64,000 bases of DNA from Saccharicrinis sp963665705 (GTDB taxonomy: Bacteria; Bacteroidota; Bacteroidia; Bacteroidales; Marinilabiliaceae): positions 5,332,001 through 5,396,000 of the forward strand of contig OY762448.1 in the NCBI GenBank assembly GCA_963665705.1, in the 5' to 3' direction. The translations under genes and the position numbers were made by a program. The notes under the pieces are model-generated. The model did not search any database, was not told the DNA's origin, and saw only the letters and a list, made by a program, of their open reading frames with translations. The first letter of the stretch is position 1, and every line of letters starts with the position of its first letter. This document shows positions 18,325 to 27,060 of the stretch, piece by piece.

Positions 18325-19266
18325 TCAACCTAAAAAAAACATCACCACCAATCCCACAATTAAAAACAGAAAGCTGGCTTTTAAGTTAATGCCACAAGAG
18401 TAGTTTACATGTTTAGAGTTTAATTCCAGAGGGTTTTCTCCTATATATGGCTTATCAACCACCTTTCCAAAATACTCAGACGGGCCACCGAAACGGCAAT
18501 TTAAAGCTCCGGCTAATGCAGCTTCGGGGTATCCGGCATTAGGACTGCTATGTTGGTTTCCGTATTTAAAAATATAGGCAAACGACTTTGATTTAAAACT
18601 CACCAAAGCAATTAATAATGCAGTTATACGTGCCGGAATAAAATTAAATACATCATCAACTTTAGCTGCAATACAACCAAAATCTTTGTATCGATCATTC
18701 TTATAACCAATCATCGAATCTAAAGTGTTCACCATTTTGTAGGCAAACATTAATGGTATACCTCCAATAAAAAGGTAAAAAAGCGGAGCAATTACTCCAT
18801 CACTTAAATTCTCTGATAAAGTTTCGAGAGCAGCTTTTCTGATGGATTGAGCATCTAATTTGTCAGTTTGTCGGCCCACAATAAAACTCAATTGCTTTCT
18901 TCCGGCTTCCAACCCGTTTTTACTTAATTCCTTTTCAACCTTTAATACCTCGTTAATCAGAGTGCGATTTGCCAGGCCATAAAAAACAAACACCGATCCA
19001 ACAATAACTGAAGCATAAGAATTTACAGCAGCCAAAACTACAATACCCTTAAAACATAAATACGAAACAATAATCAACCCTACAGCCATTATTCCTCCTT
19101 TAAACTTTCGTTTTATGTTATTATTCAAAACCTTTTCTCCATAGGCAATGATATTACCAAAAACCTTGATGGGATGCGGCATTGAATAAGGATCACCTAT
19201 CAATAAATCAAGAATAAATCCAACAACAATTGATATAAATAATTCTGATATCATAAAAATTTTCAC
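18325..19266 (-). CDS. cbiB: Adenosylcobinamide-phosphate synthase CbiB
   Basis: 313 residues, a multi-pass inner-membrane protein. Family motifs are visible: LDLLIGDPYSMPHPIKVFG near the N-terminus, ALETLSENLSDGVIAPLFYL (about 148-167), MVNTLDSMIGYKNDRYKDFG (about 183-202), and SPNAGYPEAALAGALNCRFGGP (about 240-262). CbiB joins the aminopropanol (phosphate) arm, the product of the CobD-type enzyme encoded nearby, to cobyric acid. It is on the same strand as cobO-cobQ-cobD but separated by 1.9 kb and the riboswitch, so it is a separate transcription unit; I see no second B12 riboswitch in front of it. Start 19254 (ISEL) is a minor alternative. Confidence 0.93.
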   Translation of the reverse strand: MKIFMISELFISIVVGFILDLLIGDPYSMPHPIKVFGNIIAYGEKVLNNNIKRKFKGGIMAVGLIIVSYLCFKGIVVLAAVNSYASVIVGSVFVFYGLANRTLINEVLKVEKELSKNGLEAGRKQLSFIVGRQTDKLDAQSIRKAALETLSENLSDGVIAPLFYLFIGGIPLMFAYKMVNTLDSMIGYKNDRYKDFGCIAAKVDDVFNFIPARITALLIALVSFKSKSFAYIFKYGNQHSSPNAGYPEAALAGALNCRFGGPSEYFGKVVDKPYIGENPLELNSKHVNYSCGINLKASFLFLIVGLVVMFFLG

Positions 19267-19283
19267 TTTTTTTCTATTTCCGC

Positions 19284-19309
19284 TGTAACTTTAGCAAAGC
19301 TTAGGCGTC
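19284..19309 (+). promoter_or_regulatory. ECF-type promoter of the sigma factor gene
   Basis: TGTAAC (19284-19289) and GGCGTCA (CGTC at 19306-19309) are separated by 16 bp. AAC and CGTC are the usual -35 and -10 cores of ECF sigma promoters. The same two blocks with the same spacing recur at 20934-20959 before the barrel gene, which supports autoregulation. Confidence 0.65.
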
Positions 19310-19392
19310 ACAAACATAGAAATTAGAAACAAAAGAATGATTACAATCGTCCTTTTTTAAAAAATATAAAGTTAAAACCCTGACTGATCCGG

Positions 19393-19878
19393 ATGACAGT
19401 TAAAGAATATAATAATAGCGTAGAAACGTATTCAGATAATGTCTATCGTTTTGTATTAAAAAACATTAGAGATACAGAACGAGCAAAAGATATTGTACAA
19501 GATACTTTTGAAAAAGTATGGAAAAACCATGCAGATATTTCTTATGCTAAAGTAAAAAGTTATCTATTTTCTACTGCTTATCATACTTTAATTGATTCAA
19601 TTAGAAGAGACAAATATAAAGCAGGATGGGAAGATGCTGATGCAAATAAATATAGTACTGATGAAACATATTCCGATGTAAATGAAGTTTTGCATCAGGC
19701 ATTAAACAAACTTCCACCTGACCAAAAGAATGTTATTTTATTACGAGATTATGAAGGTTATAATTACAAAGAGATTGCTGAGATTACAAAACTAAGCGAA
19801 TCGCAGGTTAAGGTTTATATTTTCAGAGGCCGACAATTTTTGAAAAATTATATTGGTAAAATTGAAGTTTTAGTTTAA
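19393..19878 (+). CDS. ECF-subfamily RNA polymerase sigma factor
   Basis: 161 residues, normal for an ECF sigma. Region 2 is at about 15-75 (YRFVLKNIRDTERAKDIVQDTFEKVWKN), and region 4 at about 105-158 (LNKLPPDQKNVILLRDYEGYNYKEIAEITKLSESQVKVYIFRGRQFLK) with the helix-turn-helix. The next gene's ATG follows the TAA stop directly, so sigma and putative anti-sigma are coupled. An ECF-like promoter lies about 85-110 bp upstream and reappears before 21010. The likely regulon is therefore the envelope genes immediately downstream. Confidence 0.93.
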   Translation: MTVKEYNNSVETYSDNVYRFVLKNIRDTERAKDIVQDTFEKVWKNHADISYAKVKSYLFSTAYHTLIDSIRRDKYKAGWEDADANKYSTDETYSDVNEVLHQALNKLPPDQKNVILLRDYEGYNYKEIAEITKLSESQVKVYIFRGRQFLKNYIGKIEVLV

Positions 19879-20946
19879 ATGATGATGATTACAATAGATA
19901 ATTACGAAGAATGGATGGTTGACTACCTTGACGGGACGTTATCTGAAGCTAATCAGAAAGATTTTGAGCAGTTTTTAGATCATCATCCTGAAATCAGGAA
20001 GGAGCTTGATGGTATAAATGATATGGTGTTAGAACCTGAAAACATATCGTTTGTAGATAAATCATCATTACTAAAAACTGAAGCGAGTGGATATGATATT
20101 CCATACGAAGAATATATAGCCATTAAGGAAATTGAAACCGGATTAAATGAGGAAGAAAAGCAATGGAAAGAAGTTTATATTAATGCCTCAGATGATAATT
20201 ATAAACTATTTGCAGCTTATCAAAATACTAAACTAAAAAGTGATCACTCTATACTGTTTCCTCACAAAGGAAATTTAAAGAGAGTTCCTGTAATCCCAAT
20301 ATTTAAATCCACTACTTTACGAAAAGTTAGTGCTGCTGCAGTTATTGCAGTACTACTTAGTATTGGAACATTCCCTTATTTAAAAAAATCAGGTAAAAAC
20401 ATACAGTCAGTTGTTGTAAACGATACACCATCATTAATTGTGTTACCCCAAAAACCACAAGATAAAACGGCAGAAGATAGGCAAGTTCCAACATCATCTG
20501 ATAATACACCTGTTGAGAATAAGAATGAACAGCAGAAAGAAGGTGTACATACCACCCATTATCAGGATGATAAACAACCCGATAAAGAAGAAATATTTAT
20601 TGAGCCTATGGTTCGTAAAACAATTGATATAAAATTACCTAATAAACCTTTAAATGCATACGAAATAGGATTAAATGCCATGATGCCTATTATGATTGCT
20701 AATAACTTAAGGCAGGCAGAAGTAAACGAGCTGGCAATGGAAAATCATGTTCAGACCGAAAGTCAAAAATTATCTCGTTCAGTTAAAGCATTAGGTACAG
20801 GTATTCGATTCATCAATTACTTGTCAGGTAATCCAACAACCATTAAAAAATATGTCAATGAAGATGGTGAAATGGTGGCTTACCAACTTGAATCAGACAA
20901 TATTTCTTATTCCAGAAAAATTAAAAGTATGCCTGTAACAAATTAA
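19879..20946 (+). CDS. Putative anti-sigma factor, single-pass membrane protein
   Basis: 355 residues. The N-terminal part (about 8-50: YEEWMVDYLDGTLSEANQKDFEQFL) has the helix pattern of cytoplasmic anti-sigma domains, without a HxxxCxxC zinc motif. One transmembrane segment (about 149-167) separates it from a Pro/Lys/Asn-rich linker and a periplasmic domain I do not recognise. Position directly after the sigma gene with zero spacing makes anti-sigma the best reading; no sequence family proves it. The second ECF-like promoter overlaps its last codons. Confidence 0.7.
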   Translation: MMMITIDNYEEWMVDYLDGTLSEANQKDFEQFLDHHPEIRKELDGINDMVLEPENISFVDKSSLLKTEASGYDIPYEEYIAIKEIETGLNEEEKQWKEVYINASDDNYKLFAAYQNTKLKSDHSILFPHKGNLKRVPVIPIFKSTTLRKVSAAAVIAVLLSIGTFPYLKKSGKNIQSVVVNDTPSLIVLPQKPQDKTAEDRQVPTSSDNTPVENKNEQQKEGVHTTHYQDDKQPDKEEIFIEPMVRKTIDIKLPNKPLNAYEIGLNAMMPIMIANNLRQAEVNELAMENHVQTESQKLSRSVKALGTGIRFINYLSGNPTTIKKYVNEDGEMVAYQLESDNISYSRKIKSMPVTN

Positions 20947-20959
20947 ACCTTCAGGCGTC
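20934..20959 (+). promoter_or_regulatory. ECF-type promoter of the outer-membrane genes
   Basis: TGTAAC (20934-20939), 16 bp, then GGCGTCA (CGTC at 20956-20959), followed by (T/C)AAAC. Block sequence and spacing are identical to 19284-19309. It begins inside the 3' end of the anti-sigma gene and is 50 bp from the start at 21010. Confidence 0.65.
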
Positions 20960-21009
20960 ATAAACTTAGAAGCGCATTCTAAAACAAATCAACATTAAAA
21001 ATTAAGATC

Positions 21010-21927
21010 ATGCAAAAATTATATTCACTAGTTATATTATGTATCCTTTTTTGTCCGGCTTTTTTAAAAGCTCAACAAAATGAAACTACTACAAAAGAGA
21101 AAAAGGAAAACAAAGCAATTGACGTAGTAGTTATTGATGAAAACCGTGAAAAAGCAATAGTAGGCTTTCCTAAAGCAAAGGTTGAAATTCAAGAACACAA
21201 CGACACGATTACTAAAATTACTCTTGGCCATAAAAGATGGGAGTTTATTGAAGAAGATGATAAAACCAATGTTAGAATGGTACATATTCCTCGCGAAAAC
21301 TTTAAAGGTCACTATTCTGGTGTACTATTAGGATTTTGTAATTATTCAGGTAAAGACTTTGACACTTCAATACCAGCTGATGGCGATTTTATGGAGTTAA
21401 ACTCAGGTAAATCAATGGCTTTTACCATCAACTTTTTGCAATACGATATTGGTTTACAGAAACGTAAAAAAAACCTTGGTTTAGTAACTGGTTTGGGATG
21501 GACTGTATATAACTATCGTTTGGATAATCAGTTTGCAGTTCAAAAAAATGATCAGGGCATCACTTATGGCGAACCTATTGTTGATAAAGTTGACAAGAGT
21601 AAAATTGTAGCCTCATATTTAAATGTTCCTCTTTTATTTGAAGCTCAAATTCCTTCTGATAAAAACCGTTGTACAGCATTTATTTCGGCAGGAGTATTTG
21701 GTGGATTTAAAATTGGGTCACATACAAAAATTGTGTATACAGATGGAGATAAAGATAAATCAAGAGATGATATCAATATTAATCCATTTCAGTACGGAGC
21801 CATGGTTCAGGTTGGTTATAAAATAATTAAGCTATATGCAACTTATAATTTTTCAACTTTATATGAAAATGACAAAGGTCCGGAGTTATATCCTTACAGT
21901 ATTGGTATTACTTTAGCAAACTTTTAA
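21010..21927 (+). CDS. Outer-membrane beta-barrel protein, probable ECF target
   Basis: 305 residues. Signal peptide MQKLYSLVILCILFCPAFLKAQ, a Lys/Glu-rich stretch, then from about residue 100 a small beta-barrel: GHYSGVLLGFCNY, LNSGKSMAFTINFLQYDIGL, GLVTGLGWTVYNYRLDN, YLNVPLLFEAQIP, FISAGVFGGFKIGSHTK, VQVGYKIIKLYATYNFS and PYSIGITLANF. The same series of strands in the same order makes up the C-terminal half of the WG-repeat protein downstream, so the two are paralogues. It lies directly behind the second ECF-like promoter. Confidence 0.85.
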   Translation: MQKLYSLVILCILFCPAFLKAQQNETTTKEKKENKAIDVVVIDENREKAIVGFPKAKVEIQEHNDTITKITLGHKRWEFIEEDDKTNVRMVHIPRENFKGHYSGVLLGFCNYSGKDFDTSIPADGDFMELNSGKSMAFTINFLQYDIGLQKRKKNLGLVTGLGWTVYNYRLDNQFAVQKNDQGITYGEPIVDKVDKSKIVASYLNVPLLFEAQIPSDKNRCTAFISAGVFGGFKIGSHTKIVYTDGDKDKSRDDININPFQYGAMVQVGYKIIKLYATYNFSTLYENDKGPELYPYSIGITLANF

Positions 21928-22012
21928 AAGCATTTGCAAAAAAGCGCTAAGAGCTTTGTTTGCCGAAGTTTTTATTCGTTCATCAGAGAATCAATTTAAT
22001 TACAAATCAGTT

Positions 22013-23680
22013 ATGAAACATATTGTCATCATATTATTGTCATTATACTTCATCTTACCAACCTTTGCACAGGAAAATAAATCTTTTTTGGATTCCTATG
22101 AAAAAGTATGGGAAATAGAAGATGGATATTACCGGGTGATGCAAAATGGTAAAATGGGTCTTGTCGACAGCAAAGGAAATGTAATTATTCCTTGTGAAAA
22201 TGAACAAGTTTGGAATCTTAAGGATAATGGTAATGTTAAAGTTATAAAAGATGGTAAAATAGGCATTTACAATGTTAATGGTGATTTGATTATTCCTCCG
22301 TTGTACGATATGGTTTGGGAATTTGAAGAAGGAAAAGCTAAAGTATTGAAAAATGGTAAGATGGGCTACGTTGATGAAAAAGGCTACGAATTTATTCCCT
22401 GCAAATACGACCAGATATGGGAGTTTGAGGATGGTAAAGCCAGAGTTTTCAGAAATGGAGGAATGGGTTATATCAACGAAGCTGGTTACGAGTTTATCCC
22501 TGCTCAATACCAAAAAATATGGGAGTTTGAAGATGGCAAAGCTAAAGTGCTGAAAAACGGAAAAACCGGAATCATTAACGAAGCCGGACTTGAAATCATA
22601 CCATGTCAGTATCAAAAGATATGGGAATTTGATGATGGATTAGCCAAAGTATTAAAGAACGGTAAAATGGGCTATATCAACGAAACAGGACTTGAAGTGA
22701 TCCCTTGTCAATATCAATACATTAGTGAATTTGATGATGGTATAGCTAAAGTTGTAAACAATGGACAAATATCATATATCAATGAAAGTGGTGAGCCTGT
22801 TTCAAAAGATGATGATTTTGAATTTGATGAAGAGGATAATATTGAATCTGATTATACAGAAATAGAAACGGATAATGGTACTACAGTCATAACCAATAAT
22901 GAAAGCAAAGACACCACATCTATCCGATTTTTTGGATCTAACATGGATATTATTGAAGATGATAACTCTACTAAATTAAGTTTCAAAAAAAGATCGGAGG
23001 AGGATGATCATAAAATCATCAAGCGCAAAAAGAAAAGCAAAAGAAGATTTGATGGTCATTATTGGGGTGTAGATTTAGGTTTTAATAACTACTTAAATGC
23101 TGATGGTGATTTATCATTGGCTAATGAATATGATTATCTCTCGTTAAATACCGGAAAGTCGGTCGAAGTATCTCTAAACCTATTGGAACAGGATATTTCT
23201 CTGAGCAAAAAAGGTAATGTTGGTTTTGTAACAGGTTTAGGACTTACTTTTAATAACTATCGTTTTGACAATCCTATTACTTTAACAAAAGATGAGGATG
23301 GCAATTTAAGCTATAGTACCATTGATGGAAACCTGAATAAAACAAAACTTGCCACCTTATATTTAACTGCTCCTATTTTATTTGAACTACAATTTAATAG
23401 CAAAAACAGAGATGGATTTTATATTTCTGCAGGTGGAATAATGGGATACAAACTTAAGTCGCACACGAAAGTTGTTACCAAAGAGGATGGCGACAAATCA
23501 AAAGATAAAGACAAAGGTAGTTTTAACTTAAATGATTTTAGATATGGCGCCCAGGTAAGAGTTGGATACCGTGCTATTAATTTATACGGGACCTACTACT
23601 TATCACCTATGTTCGATAAAGATAAAGCACCAGAATTATATCCGGTATCTATTGGTGTTTCAATTTATCCTGAATGGTAA
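22013..23680 (+). CDS. WG-repeat protein fused to an outer-membrane beta-barrel
   Basis: About 555 residues. A signal peptide (MKHIVIILLSLYFILPTFAQ) fixes the start at 22013 rather than 21956. Residues about 30-265 are seven WG-type repeats of about 34 residues (consensus WEFEDGKAKVLKNGKMGYINE-G-E-IPCQY). An acidic linker (about 268-340) with a basic KRKKKSKRR cluster leads into a C-terminal barrel paralogous to the whole of the previous gene (GHYWGVDLGFNNY ... LSLNTGKSVEVSLNLLEQDISLS ... VGYRAINLYGTYYLSP). WG repeats are usually ligand or peptide binding surfaces. The barrel should hold them at the outer membrane, with the repeats probably in the periplasm since they precede the barrel. The gap to the previous gene is 85 bp with no promoter of its own that I can see. 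Confidence 0.85.
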   Translation: MKHIVIILLSLYFILPTFAQENKSFLDSYEKVWEIEDGYYRVMQNGKMGLVDSKGNVIIPCENEQVWNLKDNGNVKVIKDGKIGIYNVNGDLIIPPLYDMVWEFEEGKAKVLKNGKMGYVDEKGYEFIPCKYDQIWEFEDGKARVFRNGGMGYINEAGYEFIPAQYQKIWEFEDGKAKVLKNGKTGIINEAGLEIIPCQYQKIWEFDDGLAKVLKNGKMGYINETGLEVIPCQYQYISEFDDGIAKVVNNGQISYINESGEPVSKDDDFEFDEEDNIESDYTEIETDNGTTVITNNESKDTTSIRFFGSNMDIIEDDNSTKLSFKKRSEEDDHKIIKRKKKSKRRFDGHYWGVDLGFNNYLNADGDLSLANEYDYLSLNTGKSVEVSLNLLEQDISLSKKGNVGFVTGLGLTFNNYRFDNPITLTKDEDGNLSYSTIDGNLNKTKLATLYLTAPILFELQFNSKNRDGFYISAGGIMGYKLKSHTKVVTKEDGDKSKDKDKGSFNLNDFRYGAQVRVGYRAINLYGTYYLSPMFDKDKAPELYPVSIGVSIYPEW

Positions 23681-23689
23681 TGTTTAATT

Positions 23690-23750
23690 TTAACCACAGA
23701 GGGCACAAAGATAATTCACAGAGTTACGCGGAGGTCTAATGCTCTCTGTA
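23690..23750. repeat. CACAGAG-type intergenic repeat remnant
   Basis: ACCACAGAGGGCACAAAGATA, then TTCACAGAGTTACGCGGAGG. The motif CACAGAG recurs with small changes, a pattern found scattered between genes in many bacterial genomes. No coding sense; it lies between convergent genes. Confidence 0.4.
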
Positions 23751-23858
23751 ATTATATCTTCATTTTGAATTACTAACTTTAATATCCCTTGCTTTTTTAT
23801 TCTTTACTCCTACTCCCAAGTTCCATAAACATAAAAAGTCCTAACTTATGCCGGTAGA

Positions 23859-25043
23859 TTATTCATTTGCATATAAAGCTACAAACCTAGTATAGCTACG
23901 GTAGCTACCAAAACCCGCACGCTCTGCTAATTCTGCATTTGATTTATTATTGTAGTTCTCATTAGAACGTAAACGTTTATATTCTTGTAATCGTAAACTA
24001 TTGATATAAACGCTAAAATTCATACCATACTCTGTATTAATAAACGAAGATAAATAAGTACGATTAACTCCAATCCGTTCAGCTAATTCAGTTATTTTAA
24101 GATTTGGTTCGAGATAGAATTTATGCAATTCCATATTATCAGCGAACTGTGCTTTATTTAATAAATTCTTTTTAAGTTGAGCACCTTTTTCAAGTTCAAT
24201 TATTGTTTCTGAAGGCTCATTAATATCGTCTTTTAAAGGTTCAGGTAAAACATAATTACGTTTTACCACATGATAAGCTAAATAAGCATGTTGAATAATC
24301 AGAATAATCACTTGAATAAAAACACCATATGAAGATGCCAATGCTGATCGTGACATAAAAAGTCCAAACAAGGGAAATATAATCAAACTGCACATAAAAA
24401 ACAGAAACACAGGAAGCCATCTTAAGGAGCTTTTACTCTCATTCGATGAATAACTCACTACATATTTTCTATAAGCCGGAATTCGTTTAAAGCTCAAAAC
24501 GATATAAAAAACACTAAACAATAATCTGAAGAATAACTTATTTGAAAAGATAAAGAACAACATTGACCCACCTGTATATGACCCATCTGCTTTTATAATA
24601 CTCAATTGTTCCTTAACAGGAGTTGTCAACGAAAGTGTTATCATTATAATTGTTAATAATCCCGGAACTAAGTAATGATAATTTGAAAAGCTGTCATTTG
24701 CATCAATAGCCGTGATTTTATATACAAAAGCATATAAAAACACAGGAACTAAAAGCATACTTAACATCAGCAATCCATTCGCCCATACAAATATATTAGG
24801 AGCGTAAAAGTAAAAGACAAAACAAAGCCCCATAACGATCTGACTAATAAAATATAATATAAGCTTAATTTTTAATTTACGATGTTGTTTTCCCTCATTA
24901 ACTATATCAAATAATATAATTAACAAAGCGGATAATGCACTAAAAACAATGGAACTTAAGGAAAGTAATCTAAAATCAAATTTAATCATATAATAATCGT
25001 CAAAATGCCACACAAAACTCTCAAATAAATAACAAAATGACAT
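23859..25043 (-). CDS. Membrane-anchored AraC-family transcriptional regulator
   Basis: 394 residues. The N-terminal two thirds contain about seven transmembrane helices (residues 27-265). The C-terminal about 105 residues form an AraC HTH domain: a first helix-turn-helix (LKITELAERIGVNRTYLSSFINTEYGMNFSVYINSLRLQEYKRL) and a second (NAELAERAGFGSYRSYTRFVALY). This seven-helix/AraC layout is common in Bacteroidota and suggests a sensor whose signal enters through the membrane part. A start at residue 19 (24989) would also leave a good first helix. It is divergent from lnt across a 363-bp region with three inverted repeats. Confidence 0.85.
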   Translation of the reverse strand: MSFCYLFESFVWHFDDYYMIKFDFRLLSLSSIVFSALSALLIILFDIVNEGKQHRKLKIKLILYFISQIVMGLCFVFYFYAPNIFVWANGLLMLSMLLVPVFLYAFVYKITAIDANDSFSNYHYLVPGLLTIIMITLSLTTPVKEQLSIIKADGSYTGGSMLFFIFSNKLFFRLLFSVFYIVLSFKRIPAYRKYVVSYSSNESKSSLRWLPVFLFFMCSLIIFPLFGLFMSRSALASSYGVFIQVIILIIQHAYLAYHVVKRNYVLPEPLKDDINEPSETIIELEKGAQLKKNLLNKAQFADNMELHKFYLEPNLKITELAERIGVNRTYLSSFINTEYGMNFSVYINSLRLQEYKRLRSNENYNNKSNAELAERAGFGSYRSYTRFVALYANE

Positions 25044-25406
25044 CTGGTTTCAATGATGGATTTATATTATTTATGGTGGCAAATTTATTTATTAATTCTA
25101 TAATGGCATTTTGAAATTGATAGTATTTCAAATATTTATTCAAGAGATTTTTTGACCATAAAAGACAAATCGTAAAACGATTTTTACGATCTGTCTTATC
25201 ATCCTCATCCTTTTAAACGAGATTTATGGCCGCAAAAAAACATTTTATCGAACGATAACATATATCCCACAATGGGATTTTTGCGAATCTTTTTATATGT
25301 GTTTTTAATAATAACTGATACAATTTTGTTACGAAAAAAAATTAGAAGAAATATTTAAAAATATTCCTTATTAAAAAATGGCGAATCAAATTTAGAGCAC
25401 TAATAA
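25044..25406. other. Divergent intergenic region with three inverted repeats
   Basis: It holds a 16-bp hairpin (25161-25198 including ends), a TTATCG-AA-CGATAA palindrome (25245-25258) and a small terminator-like hairpin ATCCCA/TGGGAT followed by TTTT (25264-25282). No open frame of note. Because genes on both sides point away from it, a terminator here would have to end a short RNA made within the region. Confidence 0.5.
25162..25197. promoter_or_regulatory. Long inverted repeat, operator or RNA hairpin
   Basis: AAGACAAATCGTAAA (25162-25176) pairs with TTTACGATCTGTCTT (25183-25197) with a single mismatch. The arms extend one more pair inward, leaving a CGAT loop. It sits between two divergent genes, one of which encodes an AraC regulator, so an autoregulatory operator is one reading. 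Confidence 0.45.
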
Positions 25407-26969
25407 ATGATACAACAAAAACGATTAAATTTATATCTATTACAGGGCATTAATAAAACAACTCTATATGTAATATCTAGTGTAATTGCAATCGGACTTA
25501 CTTACAAATATTTTATATTTCCTCTTGCATGGATCGCCATTGTTCCTTTTCTGTTGGCTTTGCAGAGAAAAACACCTAAACAAGCATTTTTTATTGGAGC
25601 ATCCATTGGAGGTATTGCAGGGTCTTATTTATTTTCTTGGATGCATAAGGTTACTCAACACTATACCGGCAGCCAAACACAGTTAGGTCTAATTCTTCTA
25701 TTCTCATCTGCCTTATATTTTTCATTGCAGTTTGGCCTTTTTGCCTTCTTATACAGCTGGATTTTTAATAAAAAAAATATCACAAAAACTCAAAAACAGA
25801 CAAAAGAAAAACACAAGTTTATTCTACCAGCTATTTCGGTAGCATTACTATGGGTACTTATAGAATGGGGAAGCTCCCTGATACTAAATGGACTTCCTTG
25901 GTTAGGCTACAATTTGGTACACAGCCAGACTACCGATCTTTACATGATACAAACTGCATCATGCGGAGGCCAATGGATTATCAGTTTCTGGGTTATGCTC
26001 ATTAATTATGCTATTTTTTATACCATCATTACCCGAAACATCAAGTTTACACTTTATGCATCTGGCTTACTATTGGTTCTGCACATACAGGGTTATGCTG
26101 CAATTAAAATAATAGATGCCAAACAGGCACAAAGAAAAACAAAAGTCACCTACATAACAGGTAACATAAAACCGGAGCTTAAATACAGTAAACAACACAC
26201 AGATTCGTTGCAGAACCTTTATTACAGACTAAATAAAGAAGCTACAAAACATAAACCTGAATTAATCTTGTGGACAGAAAGTTCGTCGCCCTGGGCTTTC
26301 TCTCTTGATAATGGTTTTTTAGAAAATGTGTTGAATATTACTTACGCTTCGAAAGCTTATCACTTGTTTGGGATAAATATACCCGACGAAAAGGATACTT
26401 CAATGTTCTATAATTCGGCTACATTCATTACATACGACGGTGCCATGCGTGCCCGATATGATAAGACGCAACTGTTGAGTTTACTGGAAGAGCCGTTGAG
26501 TGACTCTTTTTTGTCGTTACGCGGCAATAAATCGGAACGGTTCCGGAAAAGCAAATTTAATAAACCCTTAAAAACCCCCTTGGGTGTAATAGGTACGTTT
26601 ATTTGCAATGAGAGTCTGTTTCCGAATATTGCACGCTCACATACCCGACAAGGAGCAGCGTTTCTGACCCTTATGAGCAACGACAGTTGGTTTACCGAAA
26701 CCCGTTTGGCATTTCATCATTTTTACATTTCGCGCTTGCGGGCAGTGGAGAACAGGCGTGATCTTCTTATTAACAGTAACGGCGGGTATTCCGGGATGGT
26801 TGCGTCAAGCGGTCGCATTAATGATTTCAGACTTCTCGGAGATGCCTGTGTCATAAATGAGGAAGTTAAGAGTTTTAAGGACTTGAGTTTTTATACACGG
26901 AACGGTGATTGGTTCGTTTGGCTCGCTTTTTTAGTTGTCGGGTTATCTGTTTTTAAAAGATACAAATAA
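25407..26969 (+). CDS. lnt: Apolipoprotein N-acyltransferase Lnt
   Basis: 520 residues. About six N-terminal membrane helices (about 15-235) precede a periplasmic nitrilase-like domain and a last helix near 500-515. The Glu-Lys-Cys triad of the family is visible: E291 (LWTESSSPWAF), K353 (ARYDKTQLL) and C400 (GTFICNESLFPN). The family N-acylates the amino-terminal cysteine of lipoproteins. The first half uses AT-rich codons like its neighbours, but from about 26270 onward leucine and arginine codons shift to CTG, TTG and CGN, and this composition continues into the next gene. Confidence 0.88.
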   Translation: MIQQKRLNLYLLQGINKTTLYVISSVIAIGLTYKYFIFPLAWIAIVPFLLALQRKTPKQAFFIGASIGGIAGSYLFSWMHKVTQHYTGSQTQLGLILLFSSALYFSLQFGLFAFLYSWIFNKKNITKTQKQTKEKHKFILPAISVALLWVLIEWGSSLILNGLPWLGYNLVHSQTTDLYMIQTASCGGQWIISFWVMLINYAIFYTIITRNIKFTLYASGLLLVLHIQGYAAIKIIDAKQAQRKTKVTYITGNIKPELKYSKQHTDSLQNLYYRLNKEATKHKPELILWTESSSPWAFSLDNGFLENVLNITYASKAYHLFGINIPDEKDTSMFYNSATFITYDGAMRARYDKTQLLSLLEEPLSDSFLSLRGNKSERFRKSKFNKPLKTPLGVIGTFICNESLFPNIARSHTRQGAAFLTLMSNDSWFTETRLAFHHFYISRLRAVENRRDLLINSNGGYSGMVASSGRINDFRLLGDACVINEEVKSFKDLSFYTRNGDWFVWLAFLVVGLSVFKRYK

Positions 26970-27060
26970 TAGGATTATTGCAGGAGACCGTTCAATTGTC
27001 TGCAAAGAATAATTAAGAAAGATAAGAATACGTAGATATCTAATTTTAAATTTTAATAAC

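Noticed and set aside
19267..19392. Second cobalamin riboswitch, upstream of cbiB
   Set aside because: No B12-box or GAGCCAGAAGACC-type block on the minus strand; the region instead carries the ECF-like promoter on the plus strand.
22100..22800. 102-bp DNA repeats as a separate repeat element
   Set aside because: They are the codons of the WG protein repeats (34 residues each) inside one long frame.
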